Origin: Streptomyces viridochromogenes
GTDB lineage: Bacteria; Actinomycetota; Actinomycetes; Streptomycetales; Streptomycetaceae
Assembly: GCF_001270495.1 (NCBI RefSeq)
Contig: NZ_LGUR01000218.1
Coordinates: 1 to 64,000, forward strand
Length of the DNA: 64,000 nucleotides
Reading direction: 5' to 3'
A model generated the notes under the pieces. It did no database searches, had not been told where the DNA came from, and saw nothing but the letters and a program-made list of their open reading frames with translations. Every line of letters begins with the position of its first letter. The stretch's first letter is position 1. The position numbers and the translations under genes are program-made. Shown here in pieces: positions 26,853-35,107 of this stretch.

Positions 26853-27635
26853 ATGCAGACGAACCCCACATACAGCAGCCTGGTCGCGGTCGGCGACTCC
26901 TTCACCGAGGGCATGTCGGACCTGCTCCCGGACGGTTCCTACCGGGGCTGGGCCGACCTCCTCGCCGGGCGGATGGCCGCCCACGCTCCCGGCTTCCGGT
27001 ACGCCAACCTCGCGGTGCGCGGGAAGCTGATCAGGCAGATCGTCGACGAGCAGGTCGACGTGGCGGCAGCCATGGGCGCCGATGTGATCACGCTGGTCGG
27101 CGGGCTCAACGACACCCTGCGGCCCAAGTGCGACATGGGGCGGGTGCGCGGACTCCTTGAGGAGGCCGTGGAAAAGCTCGCCCCGGCGTGCCGGCAGCTG
27201 GTGCTGATGCGCAGCCCGGGACGGCAGGGGCCGGTCCTGGAGCGCTTCCGGCCCCGCATGGAGGAGTTGTTCGTCTGCGTCGAGGAGCTGGCCGCTCGAC
27301 ACGGCGCGATCGTCGTCGACCTTTACGGCGCGCCGTCGCTCAGCGACCCCCGCCTGTGGGACGTGGACCGGCTGCACCTGACGGCCGAGGGTCATCGCCG
27401 GGTCGCGGAGGCGGTGTGGCAGACGCTCGGCTACGACCCCGAGGACACCGAGTGGCGCACCCCGATGCCGGCCACCCTGCCGCCGGGGTGGGCCGCACGG
27501 CGGGTCGCGGACGCCCGGTTCGCCCGGCAGTACCTGCTGCCGTGGATCGGGCGGCGGCTGACGGGCCGGTCGTCCGGCGACGGGCTACCGGCGAAGCGGC
27601 CGGAGCTGCTTCCGTACGAGGGGCCGGGGGCCTAG
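26853..27635 (+). CDS. SGNH/GDSL-family hydrolase
   Basis: 260-aa cytoplasmic esterase-like protein without signal peptide. Block I GDSFTEG (Ser16), block II Gly in NLAVRG, block III GGLND, and block V DVDRLHLT supplying Asp/His. The C-terminal 60 residues (after GYDPEDTEWR) are an extension rich in Arg/Pro. A TACCAT -10-like hexamer lies 10 bp before the ATG, so the leader is very short. Confidence 0.9.
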   Translation: MQTNPTYSSLVAVGDSFTEGMSDLLPDGSYRGWADLLAGRMAAHAPGFRYANLAVRGKLIRQIVDEQVDVAAAMGADVITLVGGLNDTLRPKCDMGRVRGLLEEAVEKLAPACRQLVLMRSPGRQGPVLERFRPRMEELFVCVEELAARHGAIVVDLYGAPSLSDPRLWDVDRLHLTAEGHRRVAEAVWQTLGYDPEDTEWRTPMPATLPPGWAARRVADARFARQYLLPWIGRRLTGRSSGDGLPAKRPELLPYEGPGA

Positions 27636-27658
27636 ACCCACGGCGAGGGCGGAGACAG

Positions 27659-27688
27659 CAGGGTGCCGGACCGTGGCCCGGCACCCTG
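27659..27688. terminator. Perfect 11-bp hairpin between convergent genes
   Basis: CAGGGTGCCGG (27659-27669) pairs with CCGGCACCCTG (27678-27688) over an 8-nt loop, between the SGNH gene and the end of the convergent surface-protein gene. Confidence 0.75.
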
Positions 27689-27693
27689 TGCGT

Positions 27694-28575
27694 TCACCGA
27701 CGGGACGCGGCCCGGCTGCGCCGGTACATGACGGTTCCGGCGATCAGCAGCGCCCCACTGGCGGCGATGCCTCCGATGACGCTCTCAGTGCCGGTCTCGG
27801 GCATGTGGGGGTGCTCCGGCTTCGCCGGCGGCGTCTTGGACGGAGGGGGCGTGGGCTCGGGCTTGCTGGGCGGAGATGAGGGTTCGTGCTCCTCCTCGCC
27901 GTACCCGTACCCATAGCCGTCCGGCTCCTCGCCGTAGCCGTAGCTCGGCTTGTCGTCGCCGTAGCCGTAGCCGTGGTCCTTCGGCTTTTCCTCGCCGTAG
28001 CCGTAGCCGTGATCCTTCGGCTTCTCGTCACCGTAGCCGTAGCCATGGTCCTTCGGCTTTTCCTCGCCGTAGCCGTAGCCATGGTCCTTCGGCTTCTCGT
28101 CGCCATAGCCGTAGCCGTGATCCTTCGGCTTTTCCTGACCGTAGCCATGGTCATTCGACTTCTCGTGGCCGTAGCCCTGATCCTTCGGCTTCTCGGAACC
28201 GTAGCCGTCGTCCTTCGGCTGCTCGGTGCCATAGCCATAGCCGCTCGGCTTCTCAGAGCCGTAGCCGGTGTCGCCCCATCCAGAGGTGCTGTTTCCAGAA
28301 TCGGGCTCCGACACATTCCACCCGCTGAACTTGTCGTTCAACTTGTCGAATCTGTTCTGCATCTCGCCGAAGTTGTCGTGCATCTTCTGGAGCTTCTCAT
28401 CCAGCTCGTCCAGCCCGTCCGAGCCCCATGGATCCGTACGGCCCGGCAGGGCAGCGGCGGAGTTCACCACGGTCCCCTGCATATGCGGGGCCGCGGTCGC
28501 ACACGTGCCGTACAGAGAAAGGGCGCTTGTCGTGGCGGCGGCCACGATCAATCCCCTGGTCAGGGCTTGTCGCAT
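27694..28575 (-). CDS. Cell-surface protein with Tyr/Gly-Lys/Asp repeats and sortase-like tail
   Basis: 293-aa exported protein. Signal peptide residues 1-29 (RGLIVAAATTSALSLYG), a short charged coiled-coil-like stretch (54-84, LDELDEKLQKMHDNFGEMQN), tandem repeats (104-222) of the type EKPKDHGYGYGD/E, 9-13 residues each, a Pro-rich spacer (231-256), the sorting motif MPETG (258-262), a hydrophobic helix (266-283) and a basic end RRSRAASRR. This is the architecture of sortase-anchored wall proteins, with Met in place of the usual Leu of LPxTG. No sortase gene is adjacent. Start ATG 28575 gives a normal signal peptide; one at 28623 is possible. Codon third positions are less GC-biased in the repeats than in neighbours. 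Confidence 0.85.
   Translation of the reverse strand: MRQALTRGLIVAAATTSALSLYGTCATAAPHMQGTVVNSAAALPGRTDPWGSDGLDELDEKLQKMHDNFGEMQNRFDKLNDKFSGWNVSEPDSGNSTSGWGDTGYGSEKPSGYGYGTEQPKDDGYGSEKPKDQGYGHEKSNDHGYGQEKPKDHGYGYGDEKPKDHGYGYGEEKPKDHGYGYGDEKPKDHGYGYGEEKPKDHGYGYGDDKPSYGYGEEPDGYGYGYGEEEHEPSSPPSKPEPTPPPSKTPPAKPEHPHMPETGTESVIGGIAASGALLIAGTVMYRRSRAASRR
27922..28266 (-). repeat. In-frame coding repeat array of the surface protein
   Basis: About ten in-frame units encoding EKPKDHGYG-type peptides. The central copies alternate GDEKPKDH and GEEKPKDH with near-identical DNA, which implies recent duplication and likely copy-number variation between strains. Confidence 0.85.
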
Positions 28576-28904
28576 TCTCGTTGTCTTTCTCTCGGGCGGA
28601 ATGGGGAAACCGGCGTCGGTCATTGACTCGATCGTGCCGATTGCCAGGATTCGCGAGGTCGTCGCAGGAGCCGTGATGCCTCACGTTCACACTCGCCACG
28701 ACGTCCAGACTATGAACGAAATATGGAGGTCGGAGGAAGCCAGGACGCGTCGACGGCCGGGGAATTCACCCGATCGCCCGCCGACACCGGCGTCACGGGC
28801 CCGAATCCTGACGAGAAGCCGATCCTGAGCGCCCCCTGACCTGGGCTGCTCCGGACCGCATGGGCGACCGGGGGCCGGCTGGACGCCGGGTAAACTCCAT
28901 ACAC
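28576..28904. other. 329-bp intergenic region between the surface protein and purB
   Basis: Contains the divergent promoters. For purB, TAAACT (28891-28896) ends 8 bp before the GTG, consistent with a leaderless mRNA. For the surface-protein gene I see no convincing promoter. No gene or hairpin recognised. Confidence 0.5.
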
Positions 28905-30347
28905 GTGACTTCTGCGCCCGCCAAGCCCCGCATCCCGAACGTCCTCGCCGGACGCTACGCCTCCACCGAGCTCGCCACGCTCTGGTCCCCCGAGCAGAAG
29001 GTGAAGTTGGAGCGGCAGCTCTGGCTCGCCGTGCTGCGGGCCCAGAAGGACCTCGGCATCGAGGTGCCGGAGGAGGCGCTCGCCGACTACGAGCGCGTCC
29101 TGGACACCGTCGACCTGGCCTCCATCGCGGAGCGCGAGAAGGTCACGCGGCACGATGTGAAGGCGCGGATCGAGGAGTTCAACGACCTCGCCGGGCACGA
29201 GCACGTGCACAAGGGCATGACCTCCCGCGACCTCACGGAGAACGTCGAGCAGCTCCAGATCCGGCTCTCGCTGGAGCTGATCCGCGACCGTACGGTGGCC
29301 GTGCTGGCCCGTCTGGGCAAGCTGGCCGGCGAGTACGGCGAGCTGGTCATGGCCGGCCGCTCCCACAACGTCGCCGCGCAGGCCACGACCCTGGGCAAGC
29401 GTTTCGCGACCGGCGCCGACGAACTGCTCGTCGCCTACGGCCGGGTCGAGGAGCTGCTGGGCCGCTACCCGCTGCGCGGCATCAAGGGCCCGGTCGGCAC
29501 GGCACAGGACATGCTCGACCTGCTCGGCGGGGACGCGTCGAAGCTGGCGGACCTGGAGGACCGGATCGCCGGGCACCTCGGCTTCTCGCAGGCGTTCACC
29601 TCGGTCGGCCAGGTCTACCCGCGCTCGCTGGACTACGAGGTCGTCACCGCGCTGGTGCAGCTGGCCGCCGCGCCGTCCTCGCTGGCCAAGACGATCCGGC
29701 TGATGGCCGGGCACGAGCTGGTGACCGAGGGGTTCAAGCCGGGCCAGGTCGGCTCCTCCGCGATGCCGCACAAGATGAACACCCGCTCCTGCGAGCGCGT
29801 CAACGGCCTGATGGTCATCCTGCGGGGCTACGCCTCGATGACCGGCGAGCTGGCGGGCGACCAGTGGAACGAGGGCGACGTGTCCTGCTCGGTGGTGCGC
29901 CGGGTCGCGCTGCCGGACGCGTTCTTCGCGCTGGACGGCCTGCTGGAGACGTTCCTGACGGTGCTGGACGAGTTCGGCGCGTTCCCGGCGGTCGTGGCGC
30001 GTGAGCTGGACCGCTACCTCCCCTTCCTCGCCACCACCAAGGTGCTGATGGGCGCGGTGCGCGCGGGCGTGGGCCGTGAGGTCGCGCACGAAGCGATCAA
30101 GGAGAACGCCGTCGCCTCCGCGCTGGCGATGCGCGAGCAGGGCGCCGAGCGCAACGAGCTGCTCGACAAGCTGGCCGCCGACGGGCGCATCCCGCTCGAC
30201 CGGGCCCAGCTGGATGCTCTGATGGCCGACAAGCTGTCCTTCACGGGCGCCGCGGCCGACCAGGTCGGCGTCGTCGTGGGCCGGGTCGAGGAGATCGTGA
30301 AGCAGCGCCCGGAGGCCGCCGGTTACACGCCGGGGGCCATCCTCTAG
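28905..30347 (+). CDS. purB: Adenylosuccinate lyase (PurB)
   Basis: 480-aa fumarase/aspartase-superfamily lyase acting twice in purine synthesis: SAICAR to AICAR, and adenylosuccinate to AMP. Segments TRHDVKARIEEF, GMTSRDLTEN, AGRSHNVAAQATTLG and the signature GSSAMPHKMN (283-292, catalytic Ser loop). GTG start at 28905, 8 bp after a -10-like TAAACT, with no ribosome-binding site, so translation is probably leaderless. Confidence 0.96.
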   Translation: MTSAPAKPRIPNVLAGRYASTELATLWSPEQKVKLERQLWLAVLRAQKDLGIEVPEEALADYERVLDTVDLASIAEREKVTRHDVKARIEEFNDLAGHEHVHKGMTSRDLTENVEQLQIRLSLELIRDRTVAVLARLGKLAGEYGELVMAGRSHNVAAQATTLGKRFATGADELLVAYGRVEELLGRYPLRGIKGPVGTAQDMLDLLGGDASKLADLEDRIAGHLGFSQAFTSVGQVYPRSLDYEVVTALVQLAAAPSSLAKTIRLMAGHELVTEGFKPGQVGSSAMPHKMNTRSCERVNGLMVILRGYASMTGELAGDQWNEGDVSCSVVRRVALPDAFFALDGLLETFLTVLDEFGAFPAVVARELDRYLPFLATTKVLMGAVRAGVGREVAHEAIKENAVASALAMREQGAERNELLDKLAADGRIPLDRAQLDALMADKLSFTGAAADQVGVVVGRVEEIVKQRPEAAGYTPGAIL

Positions 30348-30360
30348 CGCGCCGCACGGC

Positions 30361-30906
30361 ATGGCGCGCTTCACCGCCGAGCAGTTGGAGGCCGCCCGCG
30401 ACCGTCTGGTGCCGGACGTCGTCGCGGACGGTCTCCATGTGCTGTTCTGCGGCATCAATCCCGGTCTGATGACGGCCGCGACCGGCCATCACTTCGCCCG
30501 CCCCGGCAACCGCTTCTGGCCGGTCCTGCACCTGTCCGGCTTCACCCCGAGGCTCTTGGAGCCTTCGGAGCAGGACGAGTTGCTGTCGTACGGCCTGGGC
30601 ATCACGAACGTCGTGGCGCGGGCGACCGCACGTGCCGACGAGCTGAGTGCCGAGGAGTACCGCGAGGGCGGGCGGCTGCTGACGACGAAGGTGGCCCGGC
30701 TGCGGCCGCGTTGGCTGGCCGTCGTCGGGGTCACCGCCTATCGGGCGGCGTTCGACGACCGCAAGGCCCGGGTGGGGCCGCAGGAGCGGACGATCGGGGA
30801 CACGCGCGTGTGGGTGTTGCCGAATCCGAGCGGGCTCAACGCGCATTGGACGGCGGCGACGATGGCGGAGGAGTTCGGGCGGTTGCGGACGGCGGCCGAG
30901 GCCTGA
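30361..30906 (+). CDS. mug: G/U mismatch-specific DNA glycosylase (Mug)
   Basis: 181-aa uracil-DNA-glycosylase-superfamily enzyme. Motif 1 FCGINPGL (29-36), ARPGNRFWPVLH (46-57), and motif 2 NPSGLNAHW near residue 155. It excises U or etheno-C opposite G. Starts 13 bp after purB, likely the same transcript. Confidence 0.92.
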   Translation: MARFTAEQLEAARDRLVPDVVADGLHVLFCGINPGLMTAATGHHFARPGNRFWPVLHLSGFTPRLLEPSEQDELLSYGLGITNVVARATARADELSAEEYREGGRLLTTKVARLRPRWLAVVGVTAYRAAFDDRKARVGPQERTIGDTRVWVLPNPSGLNAHWTAATMAEEFGRLRTAAEA

Positions 30907-30910
30907 CGGG

Positions 30911-31339
30911 TCACGGCGGGTCGATCTCCGTGACGACACCGAGCAGCTTCACGTCGTCGGCCTCGTCGCGGTCGGCGACAACGACCGCGACCCACCGGCC
31001 CGTCCCTTCCGCTTCCCAGACGCAGGCCACGCGGGCGCGGGCGCTGAGCGAGGCCCAGGGCTCGGGTATCTCCTCCTGTGCGGTGCGCAGCGATACTGTC
31101 TGGAGGTTGTAGGGACCCGTCTCCCTCCAGCGGAACGCGAACTGCTCGTCCAGGGCGTCGCGGTACTTCTCGTACTGCTCCACCGTCGCCGCACGCGTCC
31201 CACAGTCGCCGTGGCTGCTCTCTAACACCACGATGTGGTAGCCGGGGCCGCTCATCTCTCCGTCCGACGAGGTGTATTCCGCCGCGAACGGGCGGAAGCA
31301 CAACTCGTCGAGGAGAGCGATGTGCCGTGCGATGTTCAT
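30911..31339 (-). CDS. Hypothetical protein
   Basis: 142-aa soluble protein starting MNIARHIALLDEL, with regions GPGYHIVVLESSHGD, YRDALDEQFAFRW and RWVAVVVADRDEADDV. Not recognised. Convergent with mug (4-bp gap). Regular GC-ending codons support it. Confidence 0.65.
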   Translation of the reverse strand: MNIARHIALLDELCFRPFAAEYTSSDGEMSGPGYHIVVLESSHGDCGTRAATVEQYEKYRDALDEQFAFRWRETGPYNLQTVSLRTAQEEIPEPWASLSARARVACVWEAEGTGRWVAVVVADRDEADDVKLLGVVTEIDPP

Positions 31340-31380
31340 GCGTTCCAGTAAACCCGGCCCCACTGACAATTGGCGTGCCG

Positions 31381-32106
31381 TCAGGCATCCCGCCGCCGCA
31401 CGCTCCACGCCCCGCCCAGCAGCGCAGCCGCCGTCCAGAGCGCGGTGACGGCCAGGCCGGACCAGGGTCCGAGGGTGCCGTCGTACGTCTGGTGCAGCGC
31501 GATCTGACCGGCCTTGTCGGGCAGGAAGTCGGCCACGGTGCCCGCGGCGTCGCCGATGACGAAGGACACCACGAGGATGAACGGGATCAGGAGGGACAGC
31601 GTGGCCACTCCGCTGCGGAGCACCGCGGTGAGTCCCGCCGCGAACAGGGCCATGAGCATGAGGTAGATCCCGCAGCCCAGGACCCCGCGCACCTGCTCGC
31701 CCGTCGTGACCTCGCCGGCCGCCGAGCCGAGTCCCGCGCGTGCCACGAGGTTGGCCGTGCAGGCGGTGACGAGGCCGACGAGCAGCGCCGGTACGGCGAT
31801 GGCCGTCATCTTCGCGGCGAACCACCGTCCGCGCCGCGGCACCGCGGCGAACGTCAGCCGGAGCGCACCCCCGTGGTACTCCGACGACACGGCCGTCGCG
31901 CCGAACGAGATGGCCGCGATCTGGCCGGGCAGAACGCCGGACAGCGCGGTGAAGAGCGGGTCGAACTCGGGGTCGGAGCTGCCGTCGGTGCCCGCCAGCG
32001 CGGAGAACGCGGTGGTCACGGCGAACAGCGCGAGCAGCGCTCCCGGCAGCGAGCGGAGCGTACGGATCTTGAGCCACTCCGCGTGGAGCACGGGTGCGAA
32101 TGCCAT
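31381..32106 (-). CDS. ABC-2 type transporter permease
   Basis: 241-aa membrane protein with six predicted TMs (near residues 22-40, 58-75, 100-122, 145-165, 170-190, 215-235). The N-terminal AEWLKIRTLRS motif is typical of bacitracin/antibiotic-export ABC-2 permeases. Its ATG lies 3 bp after the ATPase stop. The pair is divergent from a two-component system, the common layout of drug- or peptide-sensing exporter modules. Confidence 0.9.
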   Translation of the reverse strand: MAFAPVLHAEWLKIRTLRSLPGALLALFAVTTAFSALAGTDGSSDPEFDPLFTALSGVLPGQIAAISFGATAVSSEYHGGALRLTFAAVPRRGRWFAAKMTAIAVPALLVGLVTACTANLVARAGLGSAAGEVTTGEQVRGVLGCGIYLMLMALFAAGLTAVLRSGVATLSLLIPFILVVSFVIGDAAGTVADFLPDKAGQIALHQTYDGTLGPWSGLAVTALWTAAALLGGAWSVRRRDA

Positions 32107-32109
32107 GGT

Positions 32110-33030
32110 TCAGGCCTCCTGGGGCTGTGCGGTGAACTCGGCCTCGGTCGCGGTCAGGTCGAGGTATGCCTGCTCCAACGTGGCTTCCTCCGCGGTGAGT
32201 TCGAGGATGGGAACGCCTGCCTGCGAGGCGAGGCGGCCGATGTCGTCCACGCGTGCGTGGCGCACGGTCCAGTGCCCGTCCTCGTGCTCGACGGCGTCGT
32301 GACCATGGCGGGCGAGGGCGGCCCCGAACGCGGTGGCGTCCGTGGTGCGGACGCGGACGCGGGGCTCCACGCGTGCGTGGATGAAGTCGCGCATCGGGGT
32401 GTCGGCCAGCAGGCGGCCCCGGCCGAGGACCACCAGGTGGTCGGCGAAGGACGCCGTCTCGTTCATGAGGTGGCTGGAGACCAGGACCGCGCGCCCCTCT
32501 CCCGCGAGGCGGCGCAGCAACTCACGGATCCAGATGATGCCCTCGGGGTCGAGGCCGTTGGACGGCTCGTCGAGCAGGACGACCTCGGGGTCGCCGAGGA
32601 GGGCCGCAGCGATGCCGAGCCGCTGGCGCATCCCCAGGGAGTACGTCTTCACCCTGCGGCGGGCGACCGACGCGAGCCCGGTCTCCTCCAGCACCTCGTC
32701 GACCCGGCGGACGGCGATGCGGTTGCTGACGGCGAGGACGCGCAGGTGGTCGCGGGCGGTGCGGGAGCCGTGCGCGGCCTGGGCGTCGAGCAACGCGCCC
32801 ACGTGACGCAGGGGTTCGCGGAGGGTGGCGTACGCGCGACCGCCGATGGTCGCCGTTCCGGACGTCGGCCGGTCGAGGCCGAGCACGAGCCGCATGGTGG
32901 TGGACTTCCCGGCGCCGTTGGGCCCGAGGAAGCCGGTGACGCGGCCGGGGAGGACGGTGAAGGTGAGGTCGTCCACGGCTCGCCGGGTGCCGTACTCCTT
33001 GGTGAGGGCTTGGACTTCGATGCTGGTCAT
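32110..33030 (-). CDS. ABC transporter ATPase (drug/peptide export type)
   Basis: 306-aa ATPase. Walker A GPNGAGKST (36-44), signature YSLGMRQRLGIAAALL, Walker B VVLLDEPSNGLDP, H-loop SSHLMNE. The C-terminal about 90 residues are the extension common in ABC-2 drug exporters. Start set at MTSIEVQALTKEYG. Upstream, 109 bp separate it from the divergent histidine kinase. Confidence 0.94.
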   Translation of the reverse strand: MTSIEVQALTKEYGTRRAVDDLTFTVLPGRVTGFLGPNGAGKSTTMRLVLGLDRPTSGTATIGGRAYATLREPLRHVGALLDAQAAHGSRTARDHLRVLAVSNRIAVRRVDEVLEETGLASVARRRVKTYSLGMRQRLGIAAALLGDPEVVLLDEPSNGLDPEGIIWIRELLRRLAGEGRAVLVSSHLMNETASFADHLVVLGRGRLLADTPMRDFIHARVEPRVRVRTTDATAFGAALARHGHDAVEHEDGHWTVRHARVDDIGRLASQAGVPILELTAEEATLEQAYLDLTATEAEFTAQPQEA

Positions 33031-33139
33031 GGCATTCAGCCTGGCCGTCAGAAGTGGGTCGGGCCGTCCCCCGCCGGTGGAGATCGTCTCCCCCGTGCGG
33101 GGGAGGCTCGTTGTCAGTGGCGGCTGGCACGATGGCGAA

Positions 33140-34309
33140 ATGGTCCGCTTGCTGCGCCCGTTCGGCCGGGCGGTGACGTACACACGGTGGCTGCATCTGT
33201 TCATCGCCATCGTGGCGCCGAGCCTGCTGCTGTTCGTGCGGGAAGAGTGGTGGATCTGGTTGATCGCGGCCGCGGTCCTCGCCCCGGCCGGGCTGGTCCC
33301 GGCGATGCGCACCGTGGAGGGGTTGCAGGCCAGGCTGCTGCTGACGGGTCACCGGCACGACAGCGGGAGCACCGGCGTCGTCGTCGCGCCGTCCGCCTCC
33401 TGGGGCGACCGTGGACGGCTCGTCGTATGGCTGGAGGCGCGGCTGCTGCTGGGCTACGCGACCATGACGTGCAGCGCCCAACTGATCTTCGCCACGGTGG
33501 ACCTGGTGGCGGCCCCGTTCGGCCGTGACTTCGAGGAGGGCGGGCCGCTCCTCCTCGACGGGCACCACTGGTGGCACGTCCTGCTCGTGCCGTTGCCGCT
33601 GGCCGCTCTGGGGGTGAGCGTCCTCGCCGCGGGCCATCTCGTCACCGCACTCGCCCTCCGCCTCCTGGGCCCCTCCCCGGCCGAGCGCCTCGCCGCCCTG
33701 GAGGAGCGCACCGAGCAGCTCCTGGAGCGCACCCGTATCGCCCGCGAGCTCCATGACTCCATCGGCCACGCCCTGACCGTGGCCGTCATCCAGGCGGGCG
33801 CCGCCCGCGCGGCCGGTGATCCCGCCTTCACCGACCGCGCCCTGAGTGCCATCGAGGAGACCGGGCGGGCCGCCCTGGAGGACCTGGAGCGCGTCCTGGG
33901 TGTCCTGCGCGAGTCCGAGCGGCCGGTCAGCAGCCGACCGACGCTCACGGACGCCGGCCGCCTGCTGGAGTCCGCGCGGGCCTCCGGCACGAAGGTCGAC
34001 GTCGAAATGACCGGGCCGTTGGACACCGTGCCCGGGCCGGTCTCCCGGGAGGGCTATCGCATCCTCCAGGAGTCGCTGACCAATGTGCTGCGGCACGCGG
34101 GCTCCGTCCCGGCCCGCGTCCGCGTCGCCGTCGCGGACGGCACCCTCACCCTGGAGATCCGCAATCCGCTGACCGACGGCATACCCGGGCCCGGCAGAGG
34201 CAGCGGCCTGCGCGGCATCCGCGAGCGCGCGGCCCTGCTGGGCGGACACGCGCGGACCGGTCCCGCCGAAGGCGACTGGCAGGTACATGTTGAGCTGCCG
34301 TTGAGTTGA
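33140..34309 (+). CDS. Sensor histidine kinase (NarL/DesK type)
   Basis: 389-aa kinase with four TMs in the first 175 residues and no large sensor loop, then HisKA_3 with phospho-His205 (ARELHDSIGHALT) and a GHKL ATPase (QESLTNVLRHA; GSGLRGIRERAALLGG). Such intramembrane-sensing kinases often work with ABC exporters that perceive envelope-active compounds. Followed 14 bp later by its response regulator. ATG 33140; an out-of-frame ATG 8 bp upstream is ignored. Confidence 0.92.
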   Translation: MVRLLRPFGRAVTYTRWLHLFIAIVAPSLLLFVREEWWIWLIAAAVLAPAGLVPAMRTVEGLQARLLLTGHRHDSGSTGVVVAPSASWGDRGRLVVWLEARLLLGYATMTCSAQLIFATVDLVAAPFGRDFEEGGPLLLDGHHWWHVLLVPLPLAALGVSVLAAGHLVTALALRLLGPSPAERLAALEERTEQLLERTRIARELHDSIGHALTVAVIQAGAARAAGDPAFTDRALSAIEETGRAALEDLERVLGVLRESERPVSSRPTLTDAGRLLESARASGTKVDVEMTGPLDTVPGPVSREGYRILQESLTNVLRHAGSVPARVRVAVADGTLTLEIRNPLTDGIPGPGRGSGLRGIRERAALLGGHARTGPAEGDWQVHVELPLS

Positions 34310-34323
34310 TCTAGGCTGACGGG

Positions 34324-34986
34324 ATGCCGGTCACCGTTCTCCTCGTCGACGACGAACCCCTCGTACGCGCCGGTCTGCGGGCCGTGTTGGAGGCGCAGCC
34401 CGACATCGAGGTGGTCGGGGAGGCCGCCGACGGGGCGGCGGTGATTCCGCTGGTGCGTCAGCTGCGGCCCGACGTGGTCGCCATGGACGTGCGGATGCCG
34501 CTGCTCGACGGAATCGAGGCCACGCGCGCGGTGCTGCGAACGGTCGACGCGCCGCCGAAGATCCTCGTCGTCACGACCTTCGAGAACGATGAGTACGTGT
34601 ACGAGGCGCTCCGGGCCGGTGCCGACGGGTTCCTGCTGAAGCGGGCCCGGCCTGCGGAGATCGTGCACGCCGTCCGGCTCGTCGCTGAGGGCGAGTCGCT
34701 GCTGTTCCCCGCGTCGGTGCGGCAGCTCGCCGCGCAGTACGGCGACGACGGCGGGAACCGGGCGGCGCGCGCGGTACTGGAGCGGGCCCGGCTGACCGAC
34801 CGGGAGGCCGAGGTGCTGCGGCTGATGGCGCGCGGCCTGTCGAACGCGGAGATCGCCGCCCGGCTGGTGGTCGGGACGGAGACGGTGAAGTCCCATGTGA
34901 GTGCCGTCCTGGCGAAGCTGGGGGCGCGGGACCGCACTCAGGCGGTGATCACGGCGTACGAGTCGGGGTTCGTGGCGCCGGGATGA
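34324..34986 (+). CDS. NarL/FixJ-family response regulator
   Basis: 220-aa regulator: receiver domain (1-120) with Asp9/Asp10, phospho-acceptor Asp55 (VVAMDVRMP) and the FLLKRARP lysine, followed by LuxR-type HTH (about 158-212, [20 protein letters not shown]). Partner of the adjacent kinase. Probably controls the divergent ABC exporter. Confidence 0.95.
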   Translation: MPVTVLLVDDEPLVRAGLRAVLEAQPDIEVVGEAADGAAVIPLVRQLRPDVVAMDVRMPLLDGIEATRAVLRTVDAPPKILVVTTFENDEYVYEALRAGADGFLLKRARPAEIVHAVRLVAEGESLLFPASVRQLAAQYGDDGGNRAARAVLERARLTDREAEVLRLMARGLSNAEIAARLVVGTETVKSHVSAVLAKLGARDRTQAVITAYESGFVAPG

Positions 34987-35002
34987 CGGCTGCCGGGGGC
35001 GA

Positions 35003-35019
35003 GGCCGGCCCGACCGGCC
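35003..35019 (+). terminator. Small GC hairpin after the response regulator
   Basis: GGCCGG-CCCGA-CCGGCC 17 bp after the stop codon. Short and without a T run; weak. Confidence 0.35.
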
Positions 35020-35107
35020 GGTAGGTCGCCGGGTCCCCACCCCTCGCCCGGGTCCGCCACGACGAGTACCATCCGCCCAACATGCGCACGAGCTGGGAGG
35101 ACGGACG

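Noticed and set aside
30911..32077. Single 388-aa minus-strand protein spanning the hypothetical gene and the ABC permease region
   Set aside because: The upstream part is out of frame with the well-supported permease. Only the last 142 codons (from 31339) have normal composition and a sensible start.
32825..33139. N-terminal extension of the histidine kinase
   Set aside because: The upstream frame is antisense to the ABC ATPase start; the membrane domain begins at MVRLLRPFG.
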